Shown here one piece after another: positions 1-9,443 of a DNA stretch of 64,000 nt. The notes beneath the pieces were generated by a model that ran no database searches, was not told where the DNA came from, and worked only from the letters and a program-made list of their open reading frames with translations. The position numbers and the translations under genes are program-made. The DNA comes from Scytonema sp. UIC 10036 (GTDB taxonomy: Bacteria; Cyanobacteriota; Cyanobacteriia; Cyanobacteriales; Nostocaceae): contig NZ_WJFC01000018.1 in NCBI RefSeq assembly GCF_009725235.1, forward strand, positions 42,375 through 106,374, given 5' to 3'. Each line of letters begins with the position of its first letter. The first letter of the stretch is position 1.

Positions 1-50
1 TGGAAAGAGCTAATTTAGAAGGAACGCTTTTAGATTCAGAACAAACATGA
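1..50 (+). CDS. 3' end of a pentapeptide-repeat protein (partial)
   Basis: The first bases read in frame as ERANLEGTLLDSEQT followed by TGA at 48-50. The ANLEG/TLLDS spacing fits the A(D/N)LXX pentapeptide repeat that forms a right-handed quadrilateral beta-helix. Only 15 residues are inside the window, so the family call rests on two repeats. The gene ends just before a strong palindrome and converges on the rhomboid-like gene. Confidence 0.45.
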   Translation, partial: ERANLEGTLLDSEQT

Positions 51-58
51 TGAATAAG

Positions 59-104
59 TTCGTAGTAGCGCTGTCTTCGACGGCGAAGACAGCGCTACTA
101 CGAA
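59..104. terminator. 21-bp perfect palindrome between convergent genes
   Basis: Positions 59-79 and 84-104 are perfect reverse complements around a 4-base loop (ACGG). This can act as a terminator in both directions between the pentapeptide gene and the rhomboid-like gene. The right arm contains the stop codon and last serine codon of the rhomboid-like gene, so the palindrome seems to have been inserted there as a mobile repeat and now supplies the stop. Confidence 0.7.
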
Positions 105-817
105 CCGTTACGTTTATGCGGTAATAACTTCATAAAAACTGCACCGATAACTATTCCCGCACCATGTGCCCAGTAACCAATGCTTAAGGGATTGACACCA
201 CCAGGAATATTTAAGCTGCCAATGCTATACGATAATTGCTGCACAAACCACCAAAATAGGTAGAAAAAGGCTGGTAGTTGTATGGGAATAAAAATTATCA
301 ATAAAGGTAAAATAGTGTCAATTTTACCTTGGGGAAATTTCAGAGCATAAGCTCCTAAAATAGCTGCAATAGCGCCATTTGCGCCAATCAATGGTATTGT
401 TAAACTAGGTTCAACTAACACTTGTAAAAGTCCAGTTAAAAAACCAGACACTAAGTAAAGTAGCAAGAACCTTCCATATCCCAGAATACTTTCAATGGTT
501 CTACCAAAAACCCAAAGAAATATTAAATTTCCTAAAATTTGACTAAAACTACCGTGCAGGAACATTCCGGTTAGCAAAGCAGTCGCACGCATCAGGAAAA
601 CTATCCAAGCGGCTGGGTTGCCAGATAGCCCTGCTGCGATCGCACCACTTATCTGTGCGGGTACTATACCCCAAGTATTGACAAAAGTGCCCAACTCACC
701 GCTTAACTCTAGTTTCAGTTCCCAGAAAAACAAAGCAAGATGAATGCCAATCAGCAGATAAACAATGACTGGCTTTCGGCGTGCGAAAAAGAAAACGTTA
801 TCACCAATAGGAATCAT
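98..817 (-). CDS. Rhomboid-family membrane protein lacking the catalytic serine
   Basis: A 239-residue integral membrane protein with about six hydrophobic segments and the rhomboid fold signature. The TM2 motif reads HGSFSQILGN (His88, Gln93, Asn97), where active rhomboids have HxxxxHxxxN. The loop that normally holds the serine (GxSG) reads GANG at residues 145-148, so Ser is replaced by Asn147. The partner histidine is kept in WAHGAG near residue 210. Active rhomboids cut transmembrane helices with a Ser-His dyad, so this protein is probably a non-proteolytic pseudo-rhomboid that binds rather than cleaves membrane clients (inference). Its last codons lie in the palindrome at 59-104. Confidence 0.8.
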   Translation of the reverse strand: MIPIGDNVFFFARRKPVIVYLLIGIHLALFFWELKLELSGELGTFVNTWGIVPAQISGAIAAGLSGNPAAWIVFLMRATALLTGMFLHGSFSQILGNLIFLWVFGRTIESILGYGRFLLLYLVSGFLTGLLQVLVEPSLTIPLIGANGAIAAILGAYALKFPQGKIDTILPLLIIFIPIQLPAFFYLFWWFVQQLSYSIGSLNIPGGVNPLSIGYWAHGAGIVIGAVFMKLLPHKRNGS

Positions 818-829
818 GCTGATTTTGGG

Positions 830-871
830 TTAGTAGTTCGTAGTTAGTGGTTAGTGCTTGGTGGTTAGCTG
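830..871. repeat. Degenerate heptamer array (TTAGTGG-type, six units)
   Basis: Six consecutive 7-bp units (TTAGTAG, TTCGTAG, TTAGTGG, TTAGTGC, TTGGTGG, TTAGCTG) lie between the divergent rhomboid-like and kinase genes. It is one of five heptamer arrays in the window. The longest possible kinase reading frame would start inside it, at 847, which argues for the downstream start at 919. Confidence 0.55.
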
Positions 872-918
872 TGGCAATATTGGAATCAGAATCGTCAGGA
901 TTAGGCTGGGTAAAACGA

Positions 919-3039
919 ATGTTAGGAAACACACTGGTTGGAAGATACCAAATTATCAGTCACTTGGGAGGAGGTGGATTTGGCGAAACTTTTATCGCTA
1001 GTGATACCCATTTACCCGGTTCTCCGCAATGTGTTGTTAAAAAACTTAAACCTCAAGCCAATGACCCTGTTACTTTAGAAACAGCGAGACGTTTATTTGA
1101 TACGGAAGCTCAAGTGTTGTTTCGATTGGGGACTCATGACAGCATTCCCCAACTTTTAGCTTACTTTGAGGAGAATGAGGAGTTCTATCTCGTACAAGAG
1201 TTGATTGAAGGGACGGATCTCAGCCATGAAATTGTACCCGAAAAACCTCTCTCTCAAGACCAAGTCATTGCCATTTTAGAAGAAATTTTGACAATTTTAG
1301 ACTTTGTTCACCAACAAAAGGTCATTCATCGCGATGTCAATCCTTATAACATCCTCAGACGCCGTTCTGATGGAAAATTAATCCTCATCGATTTTGGTGC
1401 TGTTAAACAAATTGCTACTCAAGTGGTTAGCCCCAATAACCACACAAAATTTACTGTTGCTATTGGAACTCCTGGCTATATTCCTAGCGAACAAGCGCAG
1501 GGAAACCCAAAATTTAGCAGCGATATCTATGCTGTAGGAATCTTGGGTATTCAAGCATTGACTGGATTGTCTCCTGAGGAATTGGATAAAGACGCTGACA
1601 CTTGTGAAATTATATGGCGCGAATGCGTCTCAGTCAGTGAAGATTTGGCAAAAGTTTTAGATAAAATGGTGCGCTATGATTTTCGAGAGCGCTATTCTTC
1701 AGCGTCTGTGGCTTTGCAAGCACTGAAAGAGTTAAAAAAATCTCAGTCGCAAACTATAGCATTGAGCTTACCTTCAAGAAATCAACAAAATGCAAAAAGT
1801 CCGATAAAAACGAGTGGCAAACCTCGAAAAAATTTAGTCCTAAAAATTTTAGCAGCCGTAACTTTAATAGGCACAGGCACAGCAGGCTCTATTTATGTGG
1901 TTAATGCAATTAATTCTACAAATGCTATAGAATTGTATCAACAAGCAAATACACTTTACGATCTTCAACGCTACAAGGATGCTCTCTTAACCTATGACAG
2001 ATCATTAGAACTCAGACCGGATTATGCTAAAGCATGGAATGGTCAAGGAAAAACATTATATGAGTTAAAAGAATATCAGGAAGCACTTGCTGCTTACGAT
2101 AAAGCTATTCAACTGAAACCAGATTATTTGGAAGCATGGCGCGGTCGTGGCTTTACTTTGAGTCAGTTGACAAGATATCAAGAATCTGTTTCTTCTTTGG
2201 ATAAAGTTTTGTTATTAGATAAGAATCAGCCGGAAATTTGGAATAAAAAAGGAGAGGTTTTAACAAAAATTAAACAATATGACCAAGCCATTGATTCTTA
2301 TAATAAAGCTATTGAATTAAGGCAAGACTATTATGAAGCTTGGTATAATAAGGCGCTAGTTCTCAATAATTTGAGACGCTATGATGAGGCGCTTGTGGCG
2401 TATGATAATGTCACGGAACTCAAACCTGCTTACGATCGCGCTTGGTACAGTCGCGGTAATGTTTTGGCAAATTTACGACGCTATCAAGATGCGATCGCAT
2501 CCTATGATAAAGCAGTACAATATAAACCAAATGACTACTTGGCTTGGCTGTCTAAAGGAAATTTACTCAACAGTTTGCAACGCTATCAAGAAGCTGTAGA
2601 CTCTTTTGAGGAAGTCATTAAATATAATCCCAGTAACTATCAAGCCTGGTATGGGCGGGCTTGGTCTTTTCATCAAATGCAACGTTATGAAGAAGCAGTA
2701 ATATCTTATGATAAAGCTGTTCAATTCAGACGCGGAAACTATCAAGCTTGGTACGGGCGGGGTAATTCATTGTATAAATTGAAAAAATATCAAGATGCGA
2801 TCGCGTCTTACAATCGAGCTATCACTCAAGAACCGAACCATTACGAACCTTGGTATAGCAAAGGTAATGCTTTGTTGAACTTGAAACTCTATCAAGATGC
2901 TATTTCAGCATACAACAAAGCCCTTAAACTTAAGCCGGATTATCAGCCAGCAATCAATGCTCGCGAGCAAGCACGCGAACAGTTATTATTACCAATTCAA
3001 AACACTGTAGAGACGCCCAACAGCCCACCTCCACAGTAG
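919..3039 (+). CDS. Ser/Thr protein kinase with C-terminal TPR repeats
   Basis: Hanks-type kinase joined to a sensor tail. From the ATG at 919 (chosen because the frame further upstream runs through a heptamer array) the protein has 706 residues. Kinase landmarks: glycine loop LGGGGFGETF, ATP lysine in VVKKLKP, catalytic loop HRDVNPYNIL, DFG in LIDFGAVKQ, and a GTPGYIPSEQ activation segment. A single transmembrane helix follows near residues 305-330, then about ten TPR units of 34 residues (AWYxxG...YxxAixxYdkAixLkP) that should sit outside the membrane as a protein-binding solenoid. The catalytic-loop lysine (HRDxK) is Asn here, so activity may be weak. It is oriented tail to tail with a second kinase of the same family. 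Confidence 0.88.
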   Translation: MLGNTLVGRYQIISHLGGGGFGETFIASDTHLPGSPQCVVKKLKPQANDPVTLETARRLFDTEAQVLFRLGTHDSIPQLLAYFEENEEFYLVQELIEGTDLSHEIVPEKPLSQDQVIAILEEILTILDFVHQQKVIHRDVNPYNILRRRSDGKLILIDFGAVKQIATQVVSPNNHTKFTVAIGTPGYIPSEQAQGNPKFSSDIYAVGILGIQALTGLSPEELDKDADTCEIIWRECVSVSEDLAKVLDKMVRYDFRERYSSASVALQALKELKKSQSQTIALSLPSRNQQNAKSPIKTSGKPRKNLVLKILAAVTLIGTGTAGSIYVVNAINSTNAIELYQQANTLYDLQRYKDALLTYDRSLELRPDYAKAWNGQGKTLYELKEYQEALAAYDKAIQLKPDYLEAWRGRGFTLSQLTRYQESVSSLDKVLLLDKNQPEIWNKKGEVLTKIKQYDQAIDSYNKAIELRQDYYEAWYNKALVLNNLRRYDEALVAYDNVTELKPAYDRAWYSRGNVLANLRRYQDAIASYDKAVQYKPNDYLAWLSKGNLLNSLQRYQEAVDSFEEVIKYNPSNYQAWYGRAWSFHQMQRYEEAVISYDKAVQFRRGNYQAWYGRGNSLYKLKKYQDAIASYNRAITQEPNHYEPWYSKGNALLNLKLYQDAISAYNKALKLKPDYQPAINAREQAREQLLLPIQNTVETPNSPPPQ

Positions 3040-3081
3040 AGATGTGCCATTAGTCCTCTCTACAGAGTCTAAAGTTTTTTT
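3036..3081. terminator. Terminator between convergent kinase genes
   Basis: GTAGAGA (3036-3042) pairs with TCTCTAC (3057-3063) and is followed by a seven-T run at 3075-3081. The hairpin begins within the stop codon of the upstream kinase. It would stop plus-strand transcription before it enters the convergent kinase gene. Confidence 0.55.
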
Positions 3082-3090
3082 GACCATTGA

Positions 3091-4893
3091 CTATCTTATA
3101 TTCACTTCATGCAACTCATTGCTCAGGTCCAAATTTTGTAAACTTGTTGTGGAACTACTATTTATAAATGGCTGAACCATATCTAAAGAAGTGTTCGTTA
3201 ACTTTGAGGAAGCTACCTTTTGACCTTCAGCTTGTGCGCGTTGCTTTTGTGTATACTCAAGTAATTTAACTTGAGCTGTCGCATAGATCGGCGTATCTTT
3301 AGGAACCTGTTGGAGAAATTGAACAGCCCCTTCAAAATCCTGTTCTGAAGCTTTGTTATAAGCTTTTTGTAACAAATAAGAAGCTCTAACTTCTTTCTTG
3401 TGATTGTACTCAGCTAACTTCTGTTGAACGAGTGCTCCTTCAGAAGTTTCTTTAGGAATTTGGCGGAGATAGTTTAGCGCCGTACTAAAGTCTTTTAATT
3501 TCGCCTTTTCATAAGCTTTAGATAGTAAATCTTTTGTTTGTTCTTCAATGCGTTCTTGTGCTTGCTCGACTAATTTGTCAGTTTTTGATTGCCAATACAA
3601 ATTATCAGGAATTTTAGAGGCGGCGCGACGAACATCACCCCAGCGAGCTTCATGAAAGGCTTTTTCAGCTATTTTGTACTGTGCGTCAGCCGTTTGCCAT
3701 TCTTTTTCCCATTCATCAATACTACTTTGTGCCTCAGGATAAACATTACTATTTGAGGGAATGGATTTAGCTAAAGCGATGGCTTCTTGCAAGTCACCCG
3801 ACTGAAATTCCTCGGTTGCTTTGTATAAAGTTTCGGTTTCTGAGTAGGCGGGAGTGTTGTAAATAATCGAATAAACACCAAAACCCATAACCAAAGAATT
3901 AGCTGCTAACCCCACCTTCATTCCCGTTAAAAGTGGAGACGATTTCGCTGAAGAATAGCTGCTGTTAGTACTGACTCTTGGTTGACTATCGCCATCCGCA
4001 TCTGAAACTCTATACTTTACATCTACAACTGTCTGCGAGTCCCAAGTGTCAATTGGCATTTGAGTCAGCGATCGCAAGACTTCACTGGCTGATTGATAGC
4101 GGTTTTTGTGGTTGTGGCGAATCATTTGGCTGATAACTGCAGCCAGATAATCACTCACAGGGGTAGTGCTAGAACGCCAAACAATCTCTTGAGTACTGGG
4201 ATCGATCTTTAATTGCAGTGGTGTTTGTCCTGTCAAAGCCTGTACAGCAATCATACCCAAAGCATAGATGTCACTATTAGGCTGCGTCTGACCGATGAAC
4301 TGCTCCGGTGGAATGTAGCCCAACGAAGTGACAGGTATTCTATATATGGGCAGTACTGTCTCTGACCCAAAATCAATCGGCTGAATCGATCCAAAATCAA
4401 TCAAGACCAGCTTACCATCACAAGCACGTCTGATTAAATTCTCTGGCTTGACATCACAGTGAATGACACCTTGAGAGTGAACAAAATCCAAAATCCTCAA
4501 AACTTCTTGTAAAAATTCAGCAACTTCGCTTTCATTCCACAGATAACCCAATTCTGGATTAACCGGCAATTCTGCTGTTACTGAGTGACCTTCAATAAAC
4601 TCCTGTACTAAATAAAACCGTTCGTTCTCCTCAAAACAGCTTAGGAGTTCGGGAATTTGCTTGTGATGTCCGAGATGTTTTAGTGTTTCAGTTTCTGTTA
4701 GAAACCGCAATCTAAGAATTTGTAAGTAACTAGGTTGTGCGCTAGTAACTTTTAGTTGTTTAACGACGCATTTGGGGTTCTCTGGATTTTCGATATCTAC
4801 AGCAACGTATGTTTCACCAAATACCCCAGCCCCCAAGCTCTGGACAACTTGGTAACGTCCTTGTAGTACCTTGCCTATCATATAGTTTGTCAT
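3091..4893 (-). CDS. Ser/Thr protein kinase with coiled C-terminal tail
   Basis: A 600-residue Hanks-type kinase. Landmarks: LGAGVFGETY glycine loop, VVKQLKV with the ATP lysine, catalytic loop HCDVKPENLI, LIDFGSIQP, and TSLGYIPPEQF in the activation segment. The HRD arginine is Cys, so activation-loop control may differ from RD kinases, but the catalytic Asp, Lys and Asn are present. A hydrophobic segment around residues 325-345 is a likely membrane anchor. The tail (about 350-560) has repeated AxxYxxAxxxDFxxAxxxLxQIP units, TPR-like helical hairpins typical of cyanobacterial kinases. An alternative start, Met5, lies at 4881. Confidence 0.88.
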   Translation of the reverse strand: MTNYMIGKVLQGRYQVVQSLGAGVFGETYVAVDIENPENPKCVVKQLKVTSAQPSYLQILRLRFLTETETLKHLGHHKQIPELLSCFEENERFYLVQEFIEGHSVTAELPVNPELGYLWNESEVAEFLQEVLRILDFVHSQGVIHCDVKPENLIRRACDGKLVLIDFGSIQPIDFGSETVLPIYRIPVTSLGYIPPEQFIGQTQPNSDIYALGMIAVQALTGQTPLQLKIDPSTQEIVWRSSTTPVSDYLAAVISQMIRHNHKNRYQSASEVLRSLTQMPIDTWDSQTVVDVKYRVSDADGDSQPRVSTNSSYSSAKSSPLLTGMKVGLAANSLVMGFGVYSIIYNTPAYSETETLYKATEEFQSGDLQEAIALAKSIPSNSNVYPEAQSSIDEWEKEWQTADAQYKIAEKAFHEARWGDVRRAASKIPDNLYWQSKTDKLVEQAQERIEEQTKDLLSKAYEKAKLKDFSTALNYLRQIPKETSEGALVQQKLAEYNHKKEVRASYLLQKAYNKASEQDFEGAVQFLQQVPKDTPIYATAQVKLLEYTQKQRAQAEGQKVASSKLTNTSLDMVQPFINSSSTTSLQNLDLSNELHEVNIR

Positions 4894-5138
4894 TAGCTAG
4901 CTACTGAGTCACTGCTTATATAGGTTTTCTATTTTTGCCCCCTGTTTCCGGAATGCCGTGTAAATAAATGAACAAAGTAAAGCCCTAATTTAACAATAAC
5001 ACACCTATTAGCTATTTTTACGGATATCATCCTAAAATATAGTGTTATGTATTACTATTATTGAAATGAATATAGCTGATACTGAAGGATAATAACAAAA
5101 ATTTAGAGTATAAAAAGAATAATAGCGTGTTTTATCAG

Positions 5139-5921
5139 TTACCTTAGTTTTTTTTCCCGCAACCATGTATCAATCCAAGCTTCATCTACCTCCGCTAAAG
5201 GCGGTACGGGTTCGCGGCTGTAATCAATCACAAAACCATAGCCCGAGCGATCGTAGACTCCATTCAATAAGTCTTGTAAATTAATTAAGGGTTCTGTATC
5301 CTCACTACGTAAAGGCAATTTAAAACTAGGAATGGGGTTTGGCAAATTAAAGGCATAGAGATCGGCTATAGGACGGCGAGAACTTTGACTGACAAGAATT
5401 CGATAATGAGTCTGAATATTATTACCCAAAGCGAGCATAGGTTCCCAATGCCGCAGCAAATCAATTTCCACTAAATGAGTCGTACTCTCTAATATAGTTT
5501 GACGCTTAGTTTCGTATTGTCTTCTTCCTTCTCCCGATCGTTTATTAGCTGGAGAGAGCACTTCAACCGCTGTCACCACTTCACTTGTTGCTATATCTCG
5601 GATTTCTAAATGCCCTTGCCTCACTTTCTCTGACAACGGTAATATAACTGTTAGTGGTTGAGTTGGTAAAGAAACAGCAACATTCGTCTTCACACCAATA
5701 GGTGTTGCCTGAGTTGGCTTGACAACTGCATCAGGGATACCAACGAGGAGCGAATCTTCCCCAATAGTTTGATAAATTCGCTCTTCAATCAGAACTTGGT
5801 ATTTGGGTAATAGTTGAGGAGATATTGAATCAGCGATCGCAGTAATCAGTCGATGATGAACGTTGGGCCAAGAACTAGGATGCTCTAAATAGGGGTCCAT
5901 TCCAGGAAATGGAGAAGGCAT
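5139..5921 (-). CDS. DUF4058 family protein
   Basis: The N-terminus MPSPFPGMDPYLEHPSSWP and the following HHRLITAIADSISPQLLPKY are hallmarks of DUF4058, a family of about 260 residues common in cyanobacteria. Members show similarity to restriction-type nuclease folds, but no activity is established. I start the protein at 5921 because an AGGAG lies eight bases upstream; in-frame ATGs at 5927 and 5939 are less well placed. No signal peptide or membrane segment is visible. Confidence 0.85.
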   Translation of the reverse strand: MPSPFPGMDPYLEHPSSWPNVHHRLITAIADSISPQLLPKYQVLIEERIYQTIGEDSLLVGIPDAVVKPTQATPIGVKTNVAVSLPTQPLTVILPLSEKVRQGHLEIRDIATSEVVTAVEVLSPANKRSGEGRRQYETKRQTILESTTHLVEIDLLRHWEPMLALGNNIQTHYRILVSQSSRRPIADLYAFNLPNPIPSFKLPLRSEDTEPLINLQDLLNGVYDRSGYGFVIDYSREPVPPLAEVDEAWIDTWLREKKLR

Positions 5922-5957
5922 AATCATTACTCCTGTCATTTGTCATTTGTCATTCTT

Positions 5958-6020
5958 CCATTAGCCATTAGCAATTAGCCATTAGCCATTAGCAATTAGC
6001 AATTAGCCATTAGCCATTGG
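5958..6020. repeat. Heptamer array (CCATTAG/CAATTAG, nine units)
   Basis: Nine 7-bp units run without a break from 5958 to 6020 (CCATTAG, CAATTAG and a final CCATTGG). The array spans the stop codon of the downstream GTPase gene (6003-6005 on the minus strand), and the last residues of that protein (MANG) are encoded by repeat units. It resembles the short tandemly repeated repetitive sequences of heterocystous cyanobacteria. Confidence 0.85.
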
Positions 6021-7523
6021 TTTAACAACTCGTGCGATCGCTTCTTGAATGAACGACTTCATAAATTCATCCCGACGATTGAGTTGGAACTGACGCTGTA
6101 CAACCTCAGTTATACCTCCATCACCCCAATCTTGGTCATTGCGAAAATACTCAATAAAACTTTTCCCTGCAATCCGCGTCAGATAAGCCGCCGTCACGCC
6201 TTGAATGGCTCTACCAAGAATAAAAGTACCAATATTTGTCTGTAATGCCACAGAAAGTAGCTGCAGCGCTCCTTTAACTATTCCCAAACTCGCAAGAGTT
6301 TTCCCCAAAGACAGAGCTAATTCCTTTCCTCGCTCCAAATTTAAATCACAACCGTAAACTCTCCCAATTTCTACCACCATTTGGGCATTAACAGCAGCTG
6401 TTGCCAGCAAATCAACCACTGGTATAGGTGTCGCGGAAACCACACCAGCAACAATCCATTGAAATCGCTCCACTATTTTAGTAGCTTGTCGGCGACGTTG
6501 GGCATCTATAACTTTTCGTGCTTCTTCACCCAAGCGTAGGGATTGCAGGAGGATATTATCAGCCACCAAATCTTCACCCTCTGCCCTCAAAATTGCTGCC
6601 ATCCGTTTAAGTAATGGTAGAATTTCGGGTTCTGGTTGAAAGATACCGCCTTCTTCTAACTCTACCACTTGAGGATTGGCAGAAATTGCCACAACATCAC
6701 TTGGTGCAATAAATCCGCGCACTCGTTCCCGCAAACGTGCCAAAATAACTTCTTTATCCTCATCTGTATATAAGTCTATTTTATTTAAGACAACAAGCGA
6801 TCGCTTGCCAATTTCTGCCAGAGCACGCAACGGTTCGTATTCGGACTGCCGAATATCATTATCTACGACAAATAACAGTAAATTTGCTTCTGTTGCCAGT
6901 TCTCGTGCAACCTGTTCCCTTTCCGTTCCCGCCACCCCTGCTTCTAAAATCCCTGGTGTATCCGTAATTAAAATTTTGCGTTCTAATCCCTTTAGCCTCA
7001 AACAGTAAGTTTCTCCAACTTGAGTGGTTCCCATGGGAGCATCAACCTTACCAACCACGCGTCCCAAAATTGCATTCACTAAAGAGGTTTTCCCAGCACT
7101 CCCCGTACCAAACACCACAACTTGAATTTCACCACGGGCTAAATTTGTTTCAAGTTCTCGCGATTTGCTCAGTAAAGCTTGGCGGGTGACTTCATCTTGA
7201 ACTTGCTCCAACTGCTGTCGCACAGCTTGTAAAGTGGAAGAAGCGGCTTCGGGTGTGGCGTCTGGAACTTGGATATTTGCTTGCTGCCTGCGCTTGCGGC
7301 GTTGGCGCTGTTCTCCTGTCTGAATCACTAATATATAGTAAACAAATCCAGCGATTAACGCTGCTATACAGATAACGACTAATATCAACAGTAAGTTACC
7401 CAGCAAAGGAGAACTCCAAGATAATTGCCAATAAAGCTGAATCAGAGAATTAATCAACCACAGGCTGAGTCCGAGGATGATAATAATACCAATAATCAAG
7501 GCGATTGTACGGGATAGAGGCAT
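6003..7523 (-). CDS. Membrane-anchored GTPase with DUF697 domain
   Basis: A 506-residue protein. Two N-terminal hydrophobic helices (about residues 7-30 and 40-70) are followed by a basic stretch and an Era/TrmE-type G domain: G1 GTGSAGKTS near residue 138, G3 DTPGI, and G4 NKID. The C-terminal part, with FQWIVAGVVSATPIPVVDLLATAAVNAQMV, matches DUF697, a membrane-associated module found fused to such GTPases. These proteins are thought to act at the membrane in envelope or stress functions, but the substrate is unknown. Its 3' end runs into a heptamer array. It is divergent from the histidine kinase gene. Confidence 0.85.
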   Translation of the reverse strand: MPLSRTIALIIGIIIILGLSLWLINSLIQLYWQLSWSSPLLGNLLLILVVICIAALIAGFVYYILVIQTGEQRQRRKRRQQANIQVPDATPEAASSTLQAVRQQLEQVQDEVTRQALLSKSRELETNLARGEIQVVVFGTGSAGKTSLVNAILGRVVGKVDAPMGTTQVGETYCLRLKGLERKILITDTPGILEAGVAGTEREQVARELATEANLLLFVVDNDIRQSEYEPLRALAEIGKRSLVVLNKIDLYTDEDKEVILARLRERVRGFIAPSDVVAISANPQVVELEEGGIFQPEPEILPLLKRMAAILRAEGEDLVADNILLQSLRLGEEARKVIDAQRRRQATKIVERFQWIVAGVVSATPIPVVDLLATAAVNAQMVVEIGRVYGCDLNLERGKELALSLGKTLASLGIVKGALQLLSVALQTNIGTFILGRAIQGVTAAYLTRIAGKSFIEYFRNDQDWGDGGITEVVQRQFQLNRRDEFMKSFIQEAIARVVKPMANG

Positions 7524-7730
7524 AAGGCAAAAGGGCTATTAATAAGTATTTTCATGCTTCGATCTTAATGGTTTGAGCATGATTTCCGTATTTTTTCCCA
7601 GCATATTAGAATGACAATTTGCTAAACTAGTCAGGTATTTTGTATAAAATTTAGCGTATCATTCTTCCGGAGTGGTTCCTCGTTTTTATTGCTCTACTAA
7701 TTGCTAAAAAAGATTAATATCGAGTGCAGC

Positions 7731-9428
7731 ATGACTTCAACACCTCAAGCAAGCCATTCTAACTTAGCGAAACGAGCATTCCACCGACTCAGTATTCGAC
7801 AAAAAATTGTCGTGGGATATGCTGTAGCTCTGGGAATTGCTATTTTGGGGACAATAGCAGGATTAGAAATTGGCAATCGCTACTATCAAAAAGCTAGATA
7901 TCAAATGATAATGGCAGATGAAGAAGGAGGATTGTTAAGTGAACTGCAAGGTGCTTTCTTAGAAATCCAAAGCCATCAGCAAGAAATTGTACCTCTTTTG
8001 AAACAACCCCAGATTTTGCAAGCAGAAAACTCTAAGTTATTGATTCATGTAACGGAAACAGAAAAGTTGCTCGAGCGCTTGCAAGAATTTAGTCAAACGA
8101 ATTCTCAGAAGGATTTACACGCTTTTCTAGAAAAGCACGAGATGACAGTCACAGAATATTTTCAACAGTTTAAACTTTTGCTTCAACAACTGGTGTCTAA
8201 TGGAAAATTGCAAGAAGAGTCGGAAGCGCGATCGCTCATTTGGCAATTTTATCAAAATCCTGCTGCCATTCGATTTAATGAATTTATTCATGAATTAACA
8301 AAATTCACTATATTAGTTCAGGAGCATCAAGAACAAGCTGATGTCGCACAAAATCAGGCAGCGACACTGCAAGCTCAAATTATCATTGGAAGTATACTCT
8401 TCTCTACAGCACTTGCTACAGTTTTGGCTCTCTACACAAGTCGTACTATTGCTCACCCCATAAAAGCAGTGACAGCAGTTGCCAAACAAGTCACCAAAGA
8501 AGCAAATTTTGATTTACAAGTACCTGTCATTACAAAAGATGAAGTAGGGGAATTAGCAATTTCTCTCAACCAGCTAATTCAACAAGTCAAGAAACTTTTG
8601 GATGAACAACAAGCAGAAACTCAAGCTCGACTCATTCAAAGTGAAAAAATGATTAGTTTGGGAAAGATGCTAGCAGGAGTAGCTCATGAAATTATCAATC
8701 CTGTTAATTTTATTTCTGGTAATCTTGTTCATGCAAAAAACTATACTGATGATATTCTTACCCTGTTAAAAACTTACAAAACTGAAATACCAAACCCTCC
8801 AATTTCCGTCCAATTACTAGCGGAGGAGATAGATTTAGAATTTTTAGAAGTCGATTTGCAAAAACTATTGAGTTCTATAGAATTTGGTGCCGATAGAACC
8901 CGTGAAATCGCTATAAGTTTAAAAGATTTTTCCCGATTAGATGAGGGAGAAATTCAATTTGTAGATATACACGTTTGTTTGAACAGCACGCTCGTAATTT
9001 TGCAAAACCGCTTAAAAAAAGGCATTAATATTGTGCGTAACTATGGAGATGTTCCGCATATTCCAGGTTATCCTGGGTTGCTATATCAGGTGTTTATGAA
9101 TTTATTATCTAATGCCATTGATGCTTTGGAGGAAAAAACTAAAGACAATCCTCATTTTTTGCCTGAAATTACGATTACGACTGAATTGGGCGATTTAAAT
9201 TTAGTTTTTGTGCGAATTGGAGATAATGGTTCGGGTATTTCGCTAGAAAATCAGAGCAAAATCTTTGAAACATTTTTTACTACCAAACCCAGAGGTATTG
9301 GCACAGGTTTGGGTTTAGCTATTACTTATCAGATTGTAGTGGAAAAACATGGTGGCAAAATTACTTGTAAGTCGGAGTTAGATAAAGGAACTGAGTTTAC
9401 AGTCTTTCTCCCAATGAATTCTAAATAA
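7731..9428 (+). CDS. Membrane sensor histidine kinase (HAMP-HisKA-HATPase)
   Basis: A 565-residue sensor. TM1 lies near residues 25-45, a periplasmic helical region follows (about 45-215), then TM2 near 220-245, a HAMP domain (SRTIAHPIKAVTAVAKQV...DEVGEL) and a coiled segment. The phosphoacceptor box reads AGVAHEIINPVNFISGN; family members usually have HEINNP, so one Asn is Ile here. The ATPase core has the N box QVFMNLLSNAIDAL, G1 IGDNGSGIS and G2 GIGTGLGLAI. The ATG at 7731 is preferred over a TTG at 7701. No response regulator is adjacent, so it is an orphan. A decayed copy of its 3' end lies just downstream. Confidence 0.88.
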   Translation: MTSTPQASHSNLAKRAFHRLSIRQKIVVGYAVALGIAILGTIAGLEIGNRYYQKARYQMIMADEEGGLLSELQGAFLEIQSHQQEIVPLLKQPQILQAENSKLLIHVTETEKLLERLQEFSQTNSQKDLHAFLEKHEMTVTEYFQQFKLLLQQLVSNGKLQEESEARSLIWQFYQNPAAIRFNEFIHELTKFTILVQEHQEQADVAQNQAATLQAQIIIGSILFSTALATVLALYTSRTIAHPIKAVTAVAKQVTKEANFDLQVPVITKDEVGELAISLNQLIQQVKKLLDEQQAETQARLIQSEKMISLGKMLAGVAHEIINPVNFISGNLVHAKNYTDDILTLLKTYKTEIPNPPISVQLLAEEIDLEFLEVDLQKLLSSIEFGADRTREIAISLKDFSRLDEGEIQFVDIHVCLNSTLVILQNRLKKGINIVRNYGDVPHIPGYPGLLYQVFMNLLSNAIDALEEKTKDNPHFLPEITITTELGDLNLVFVRIGDNGSGISLENQSKIFETFFTTKPRGIGTGLGLAITYQIVVEKHGGKITCKSELDKGTEFTVFLPMNSK

Positions 9429-9443
9429 CTATTATGAAAATCG

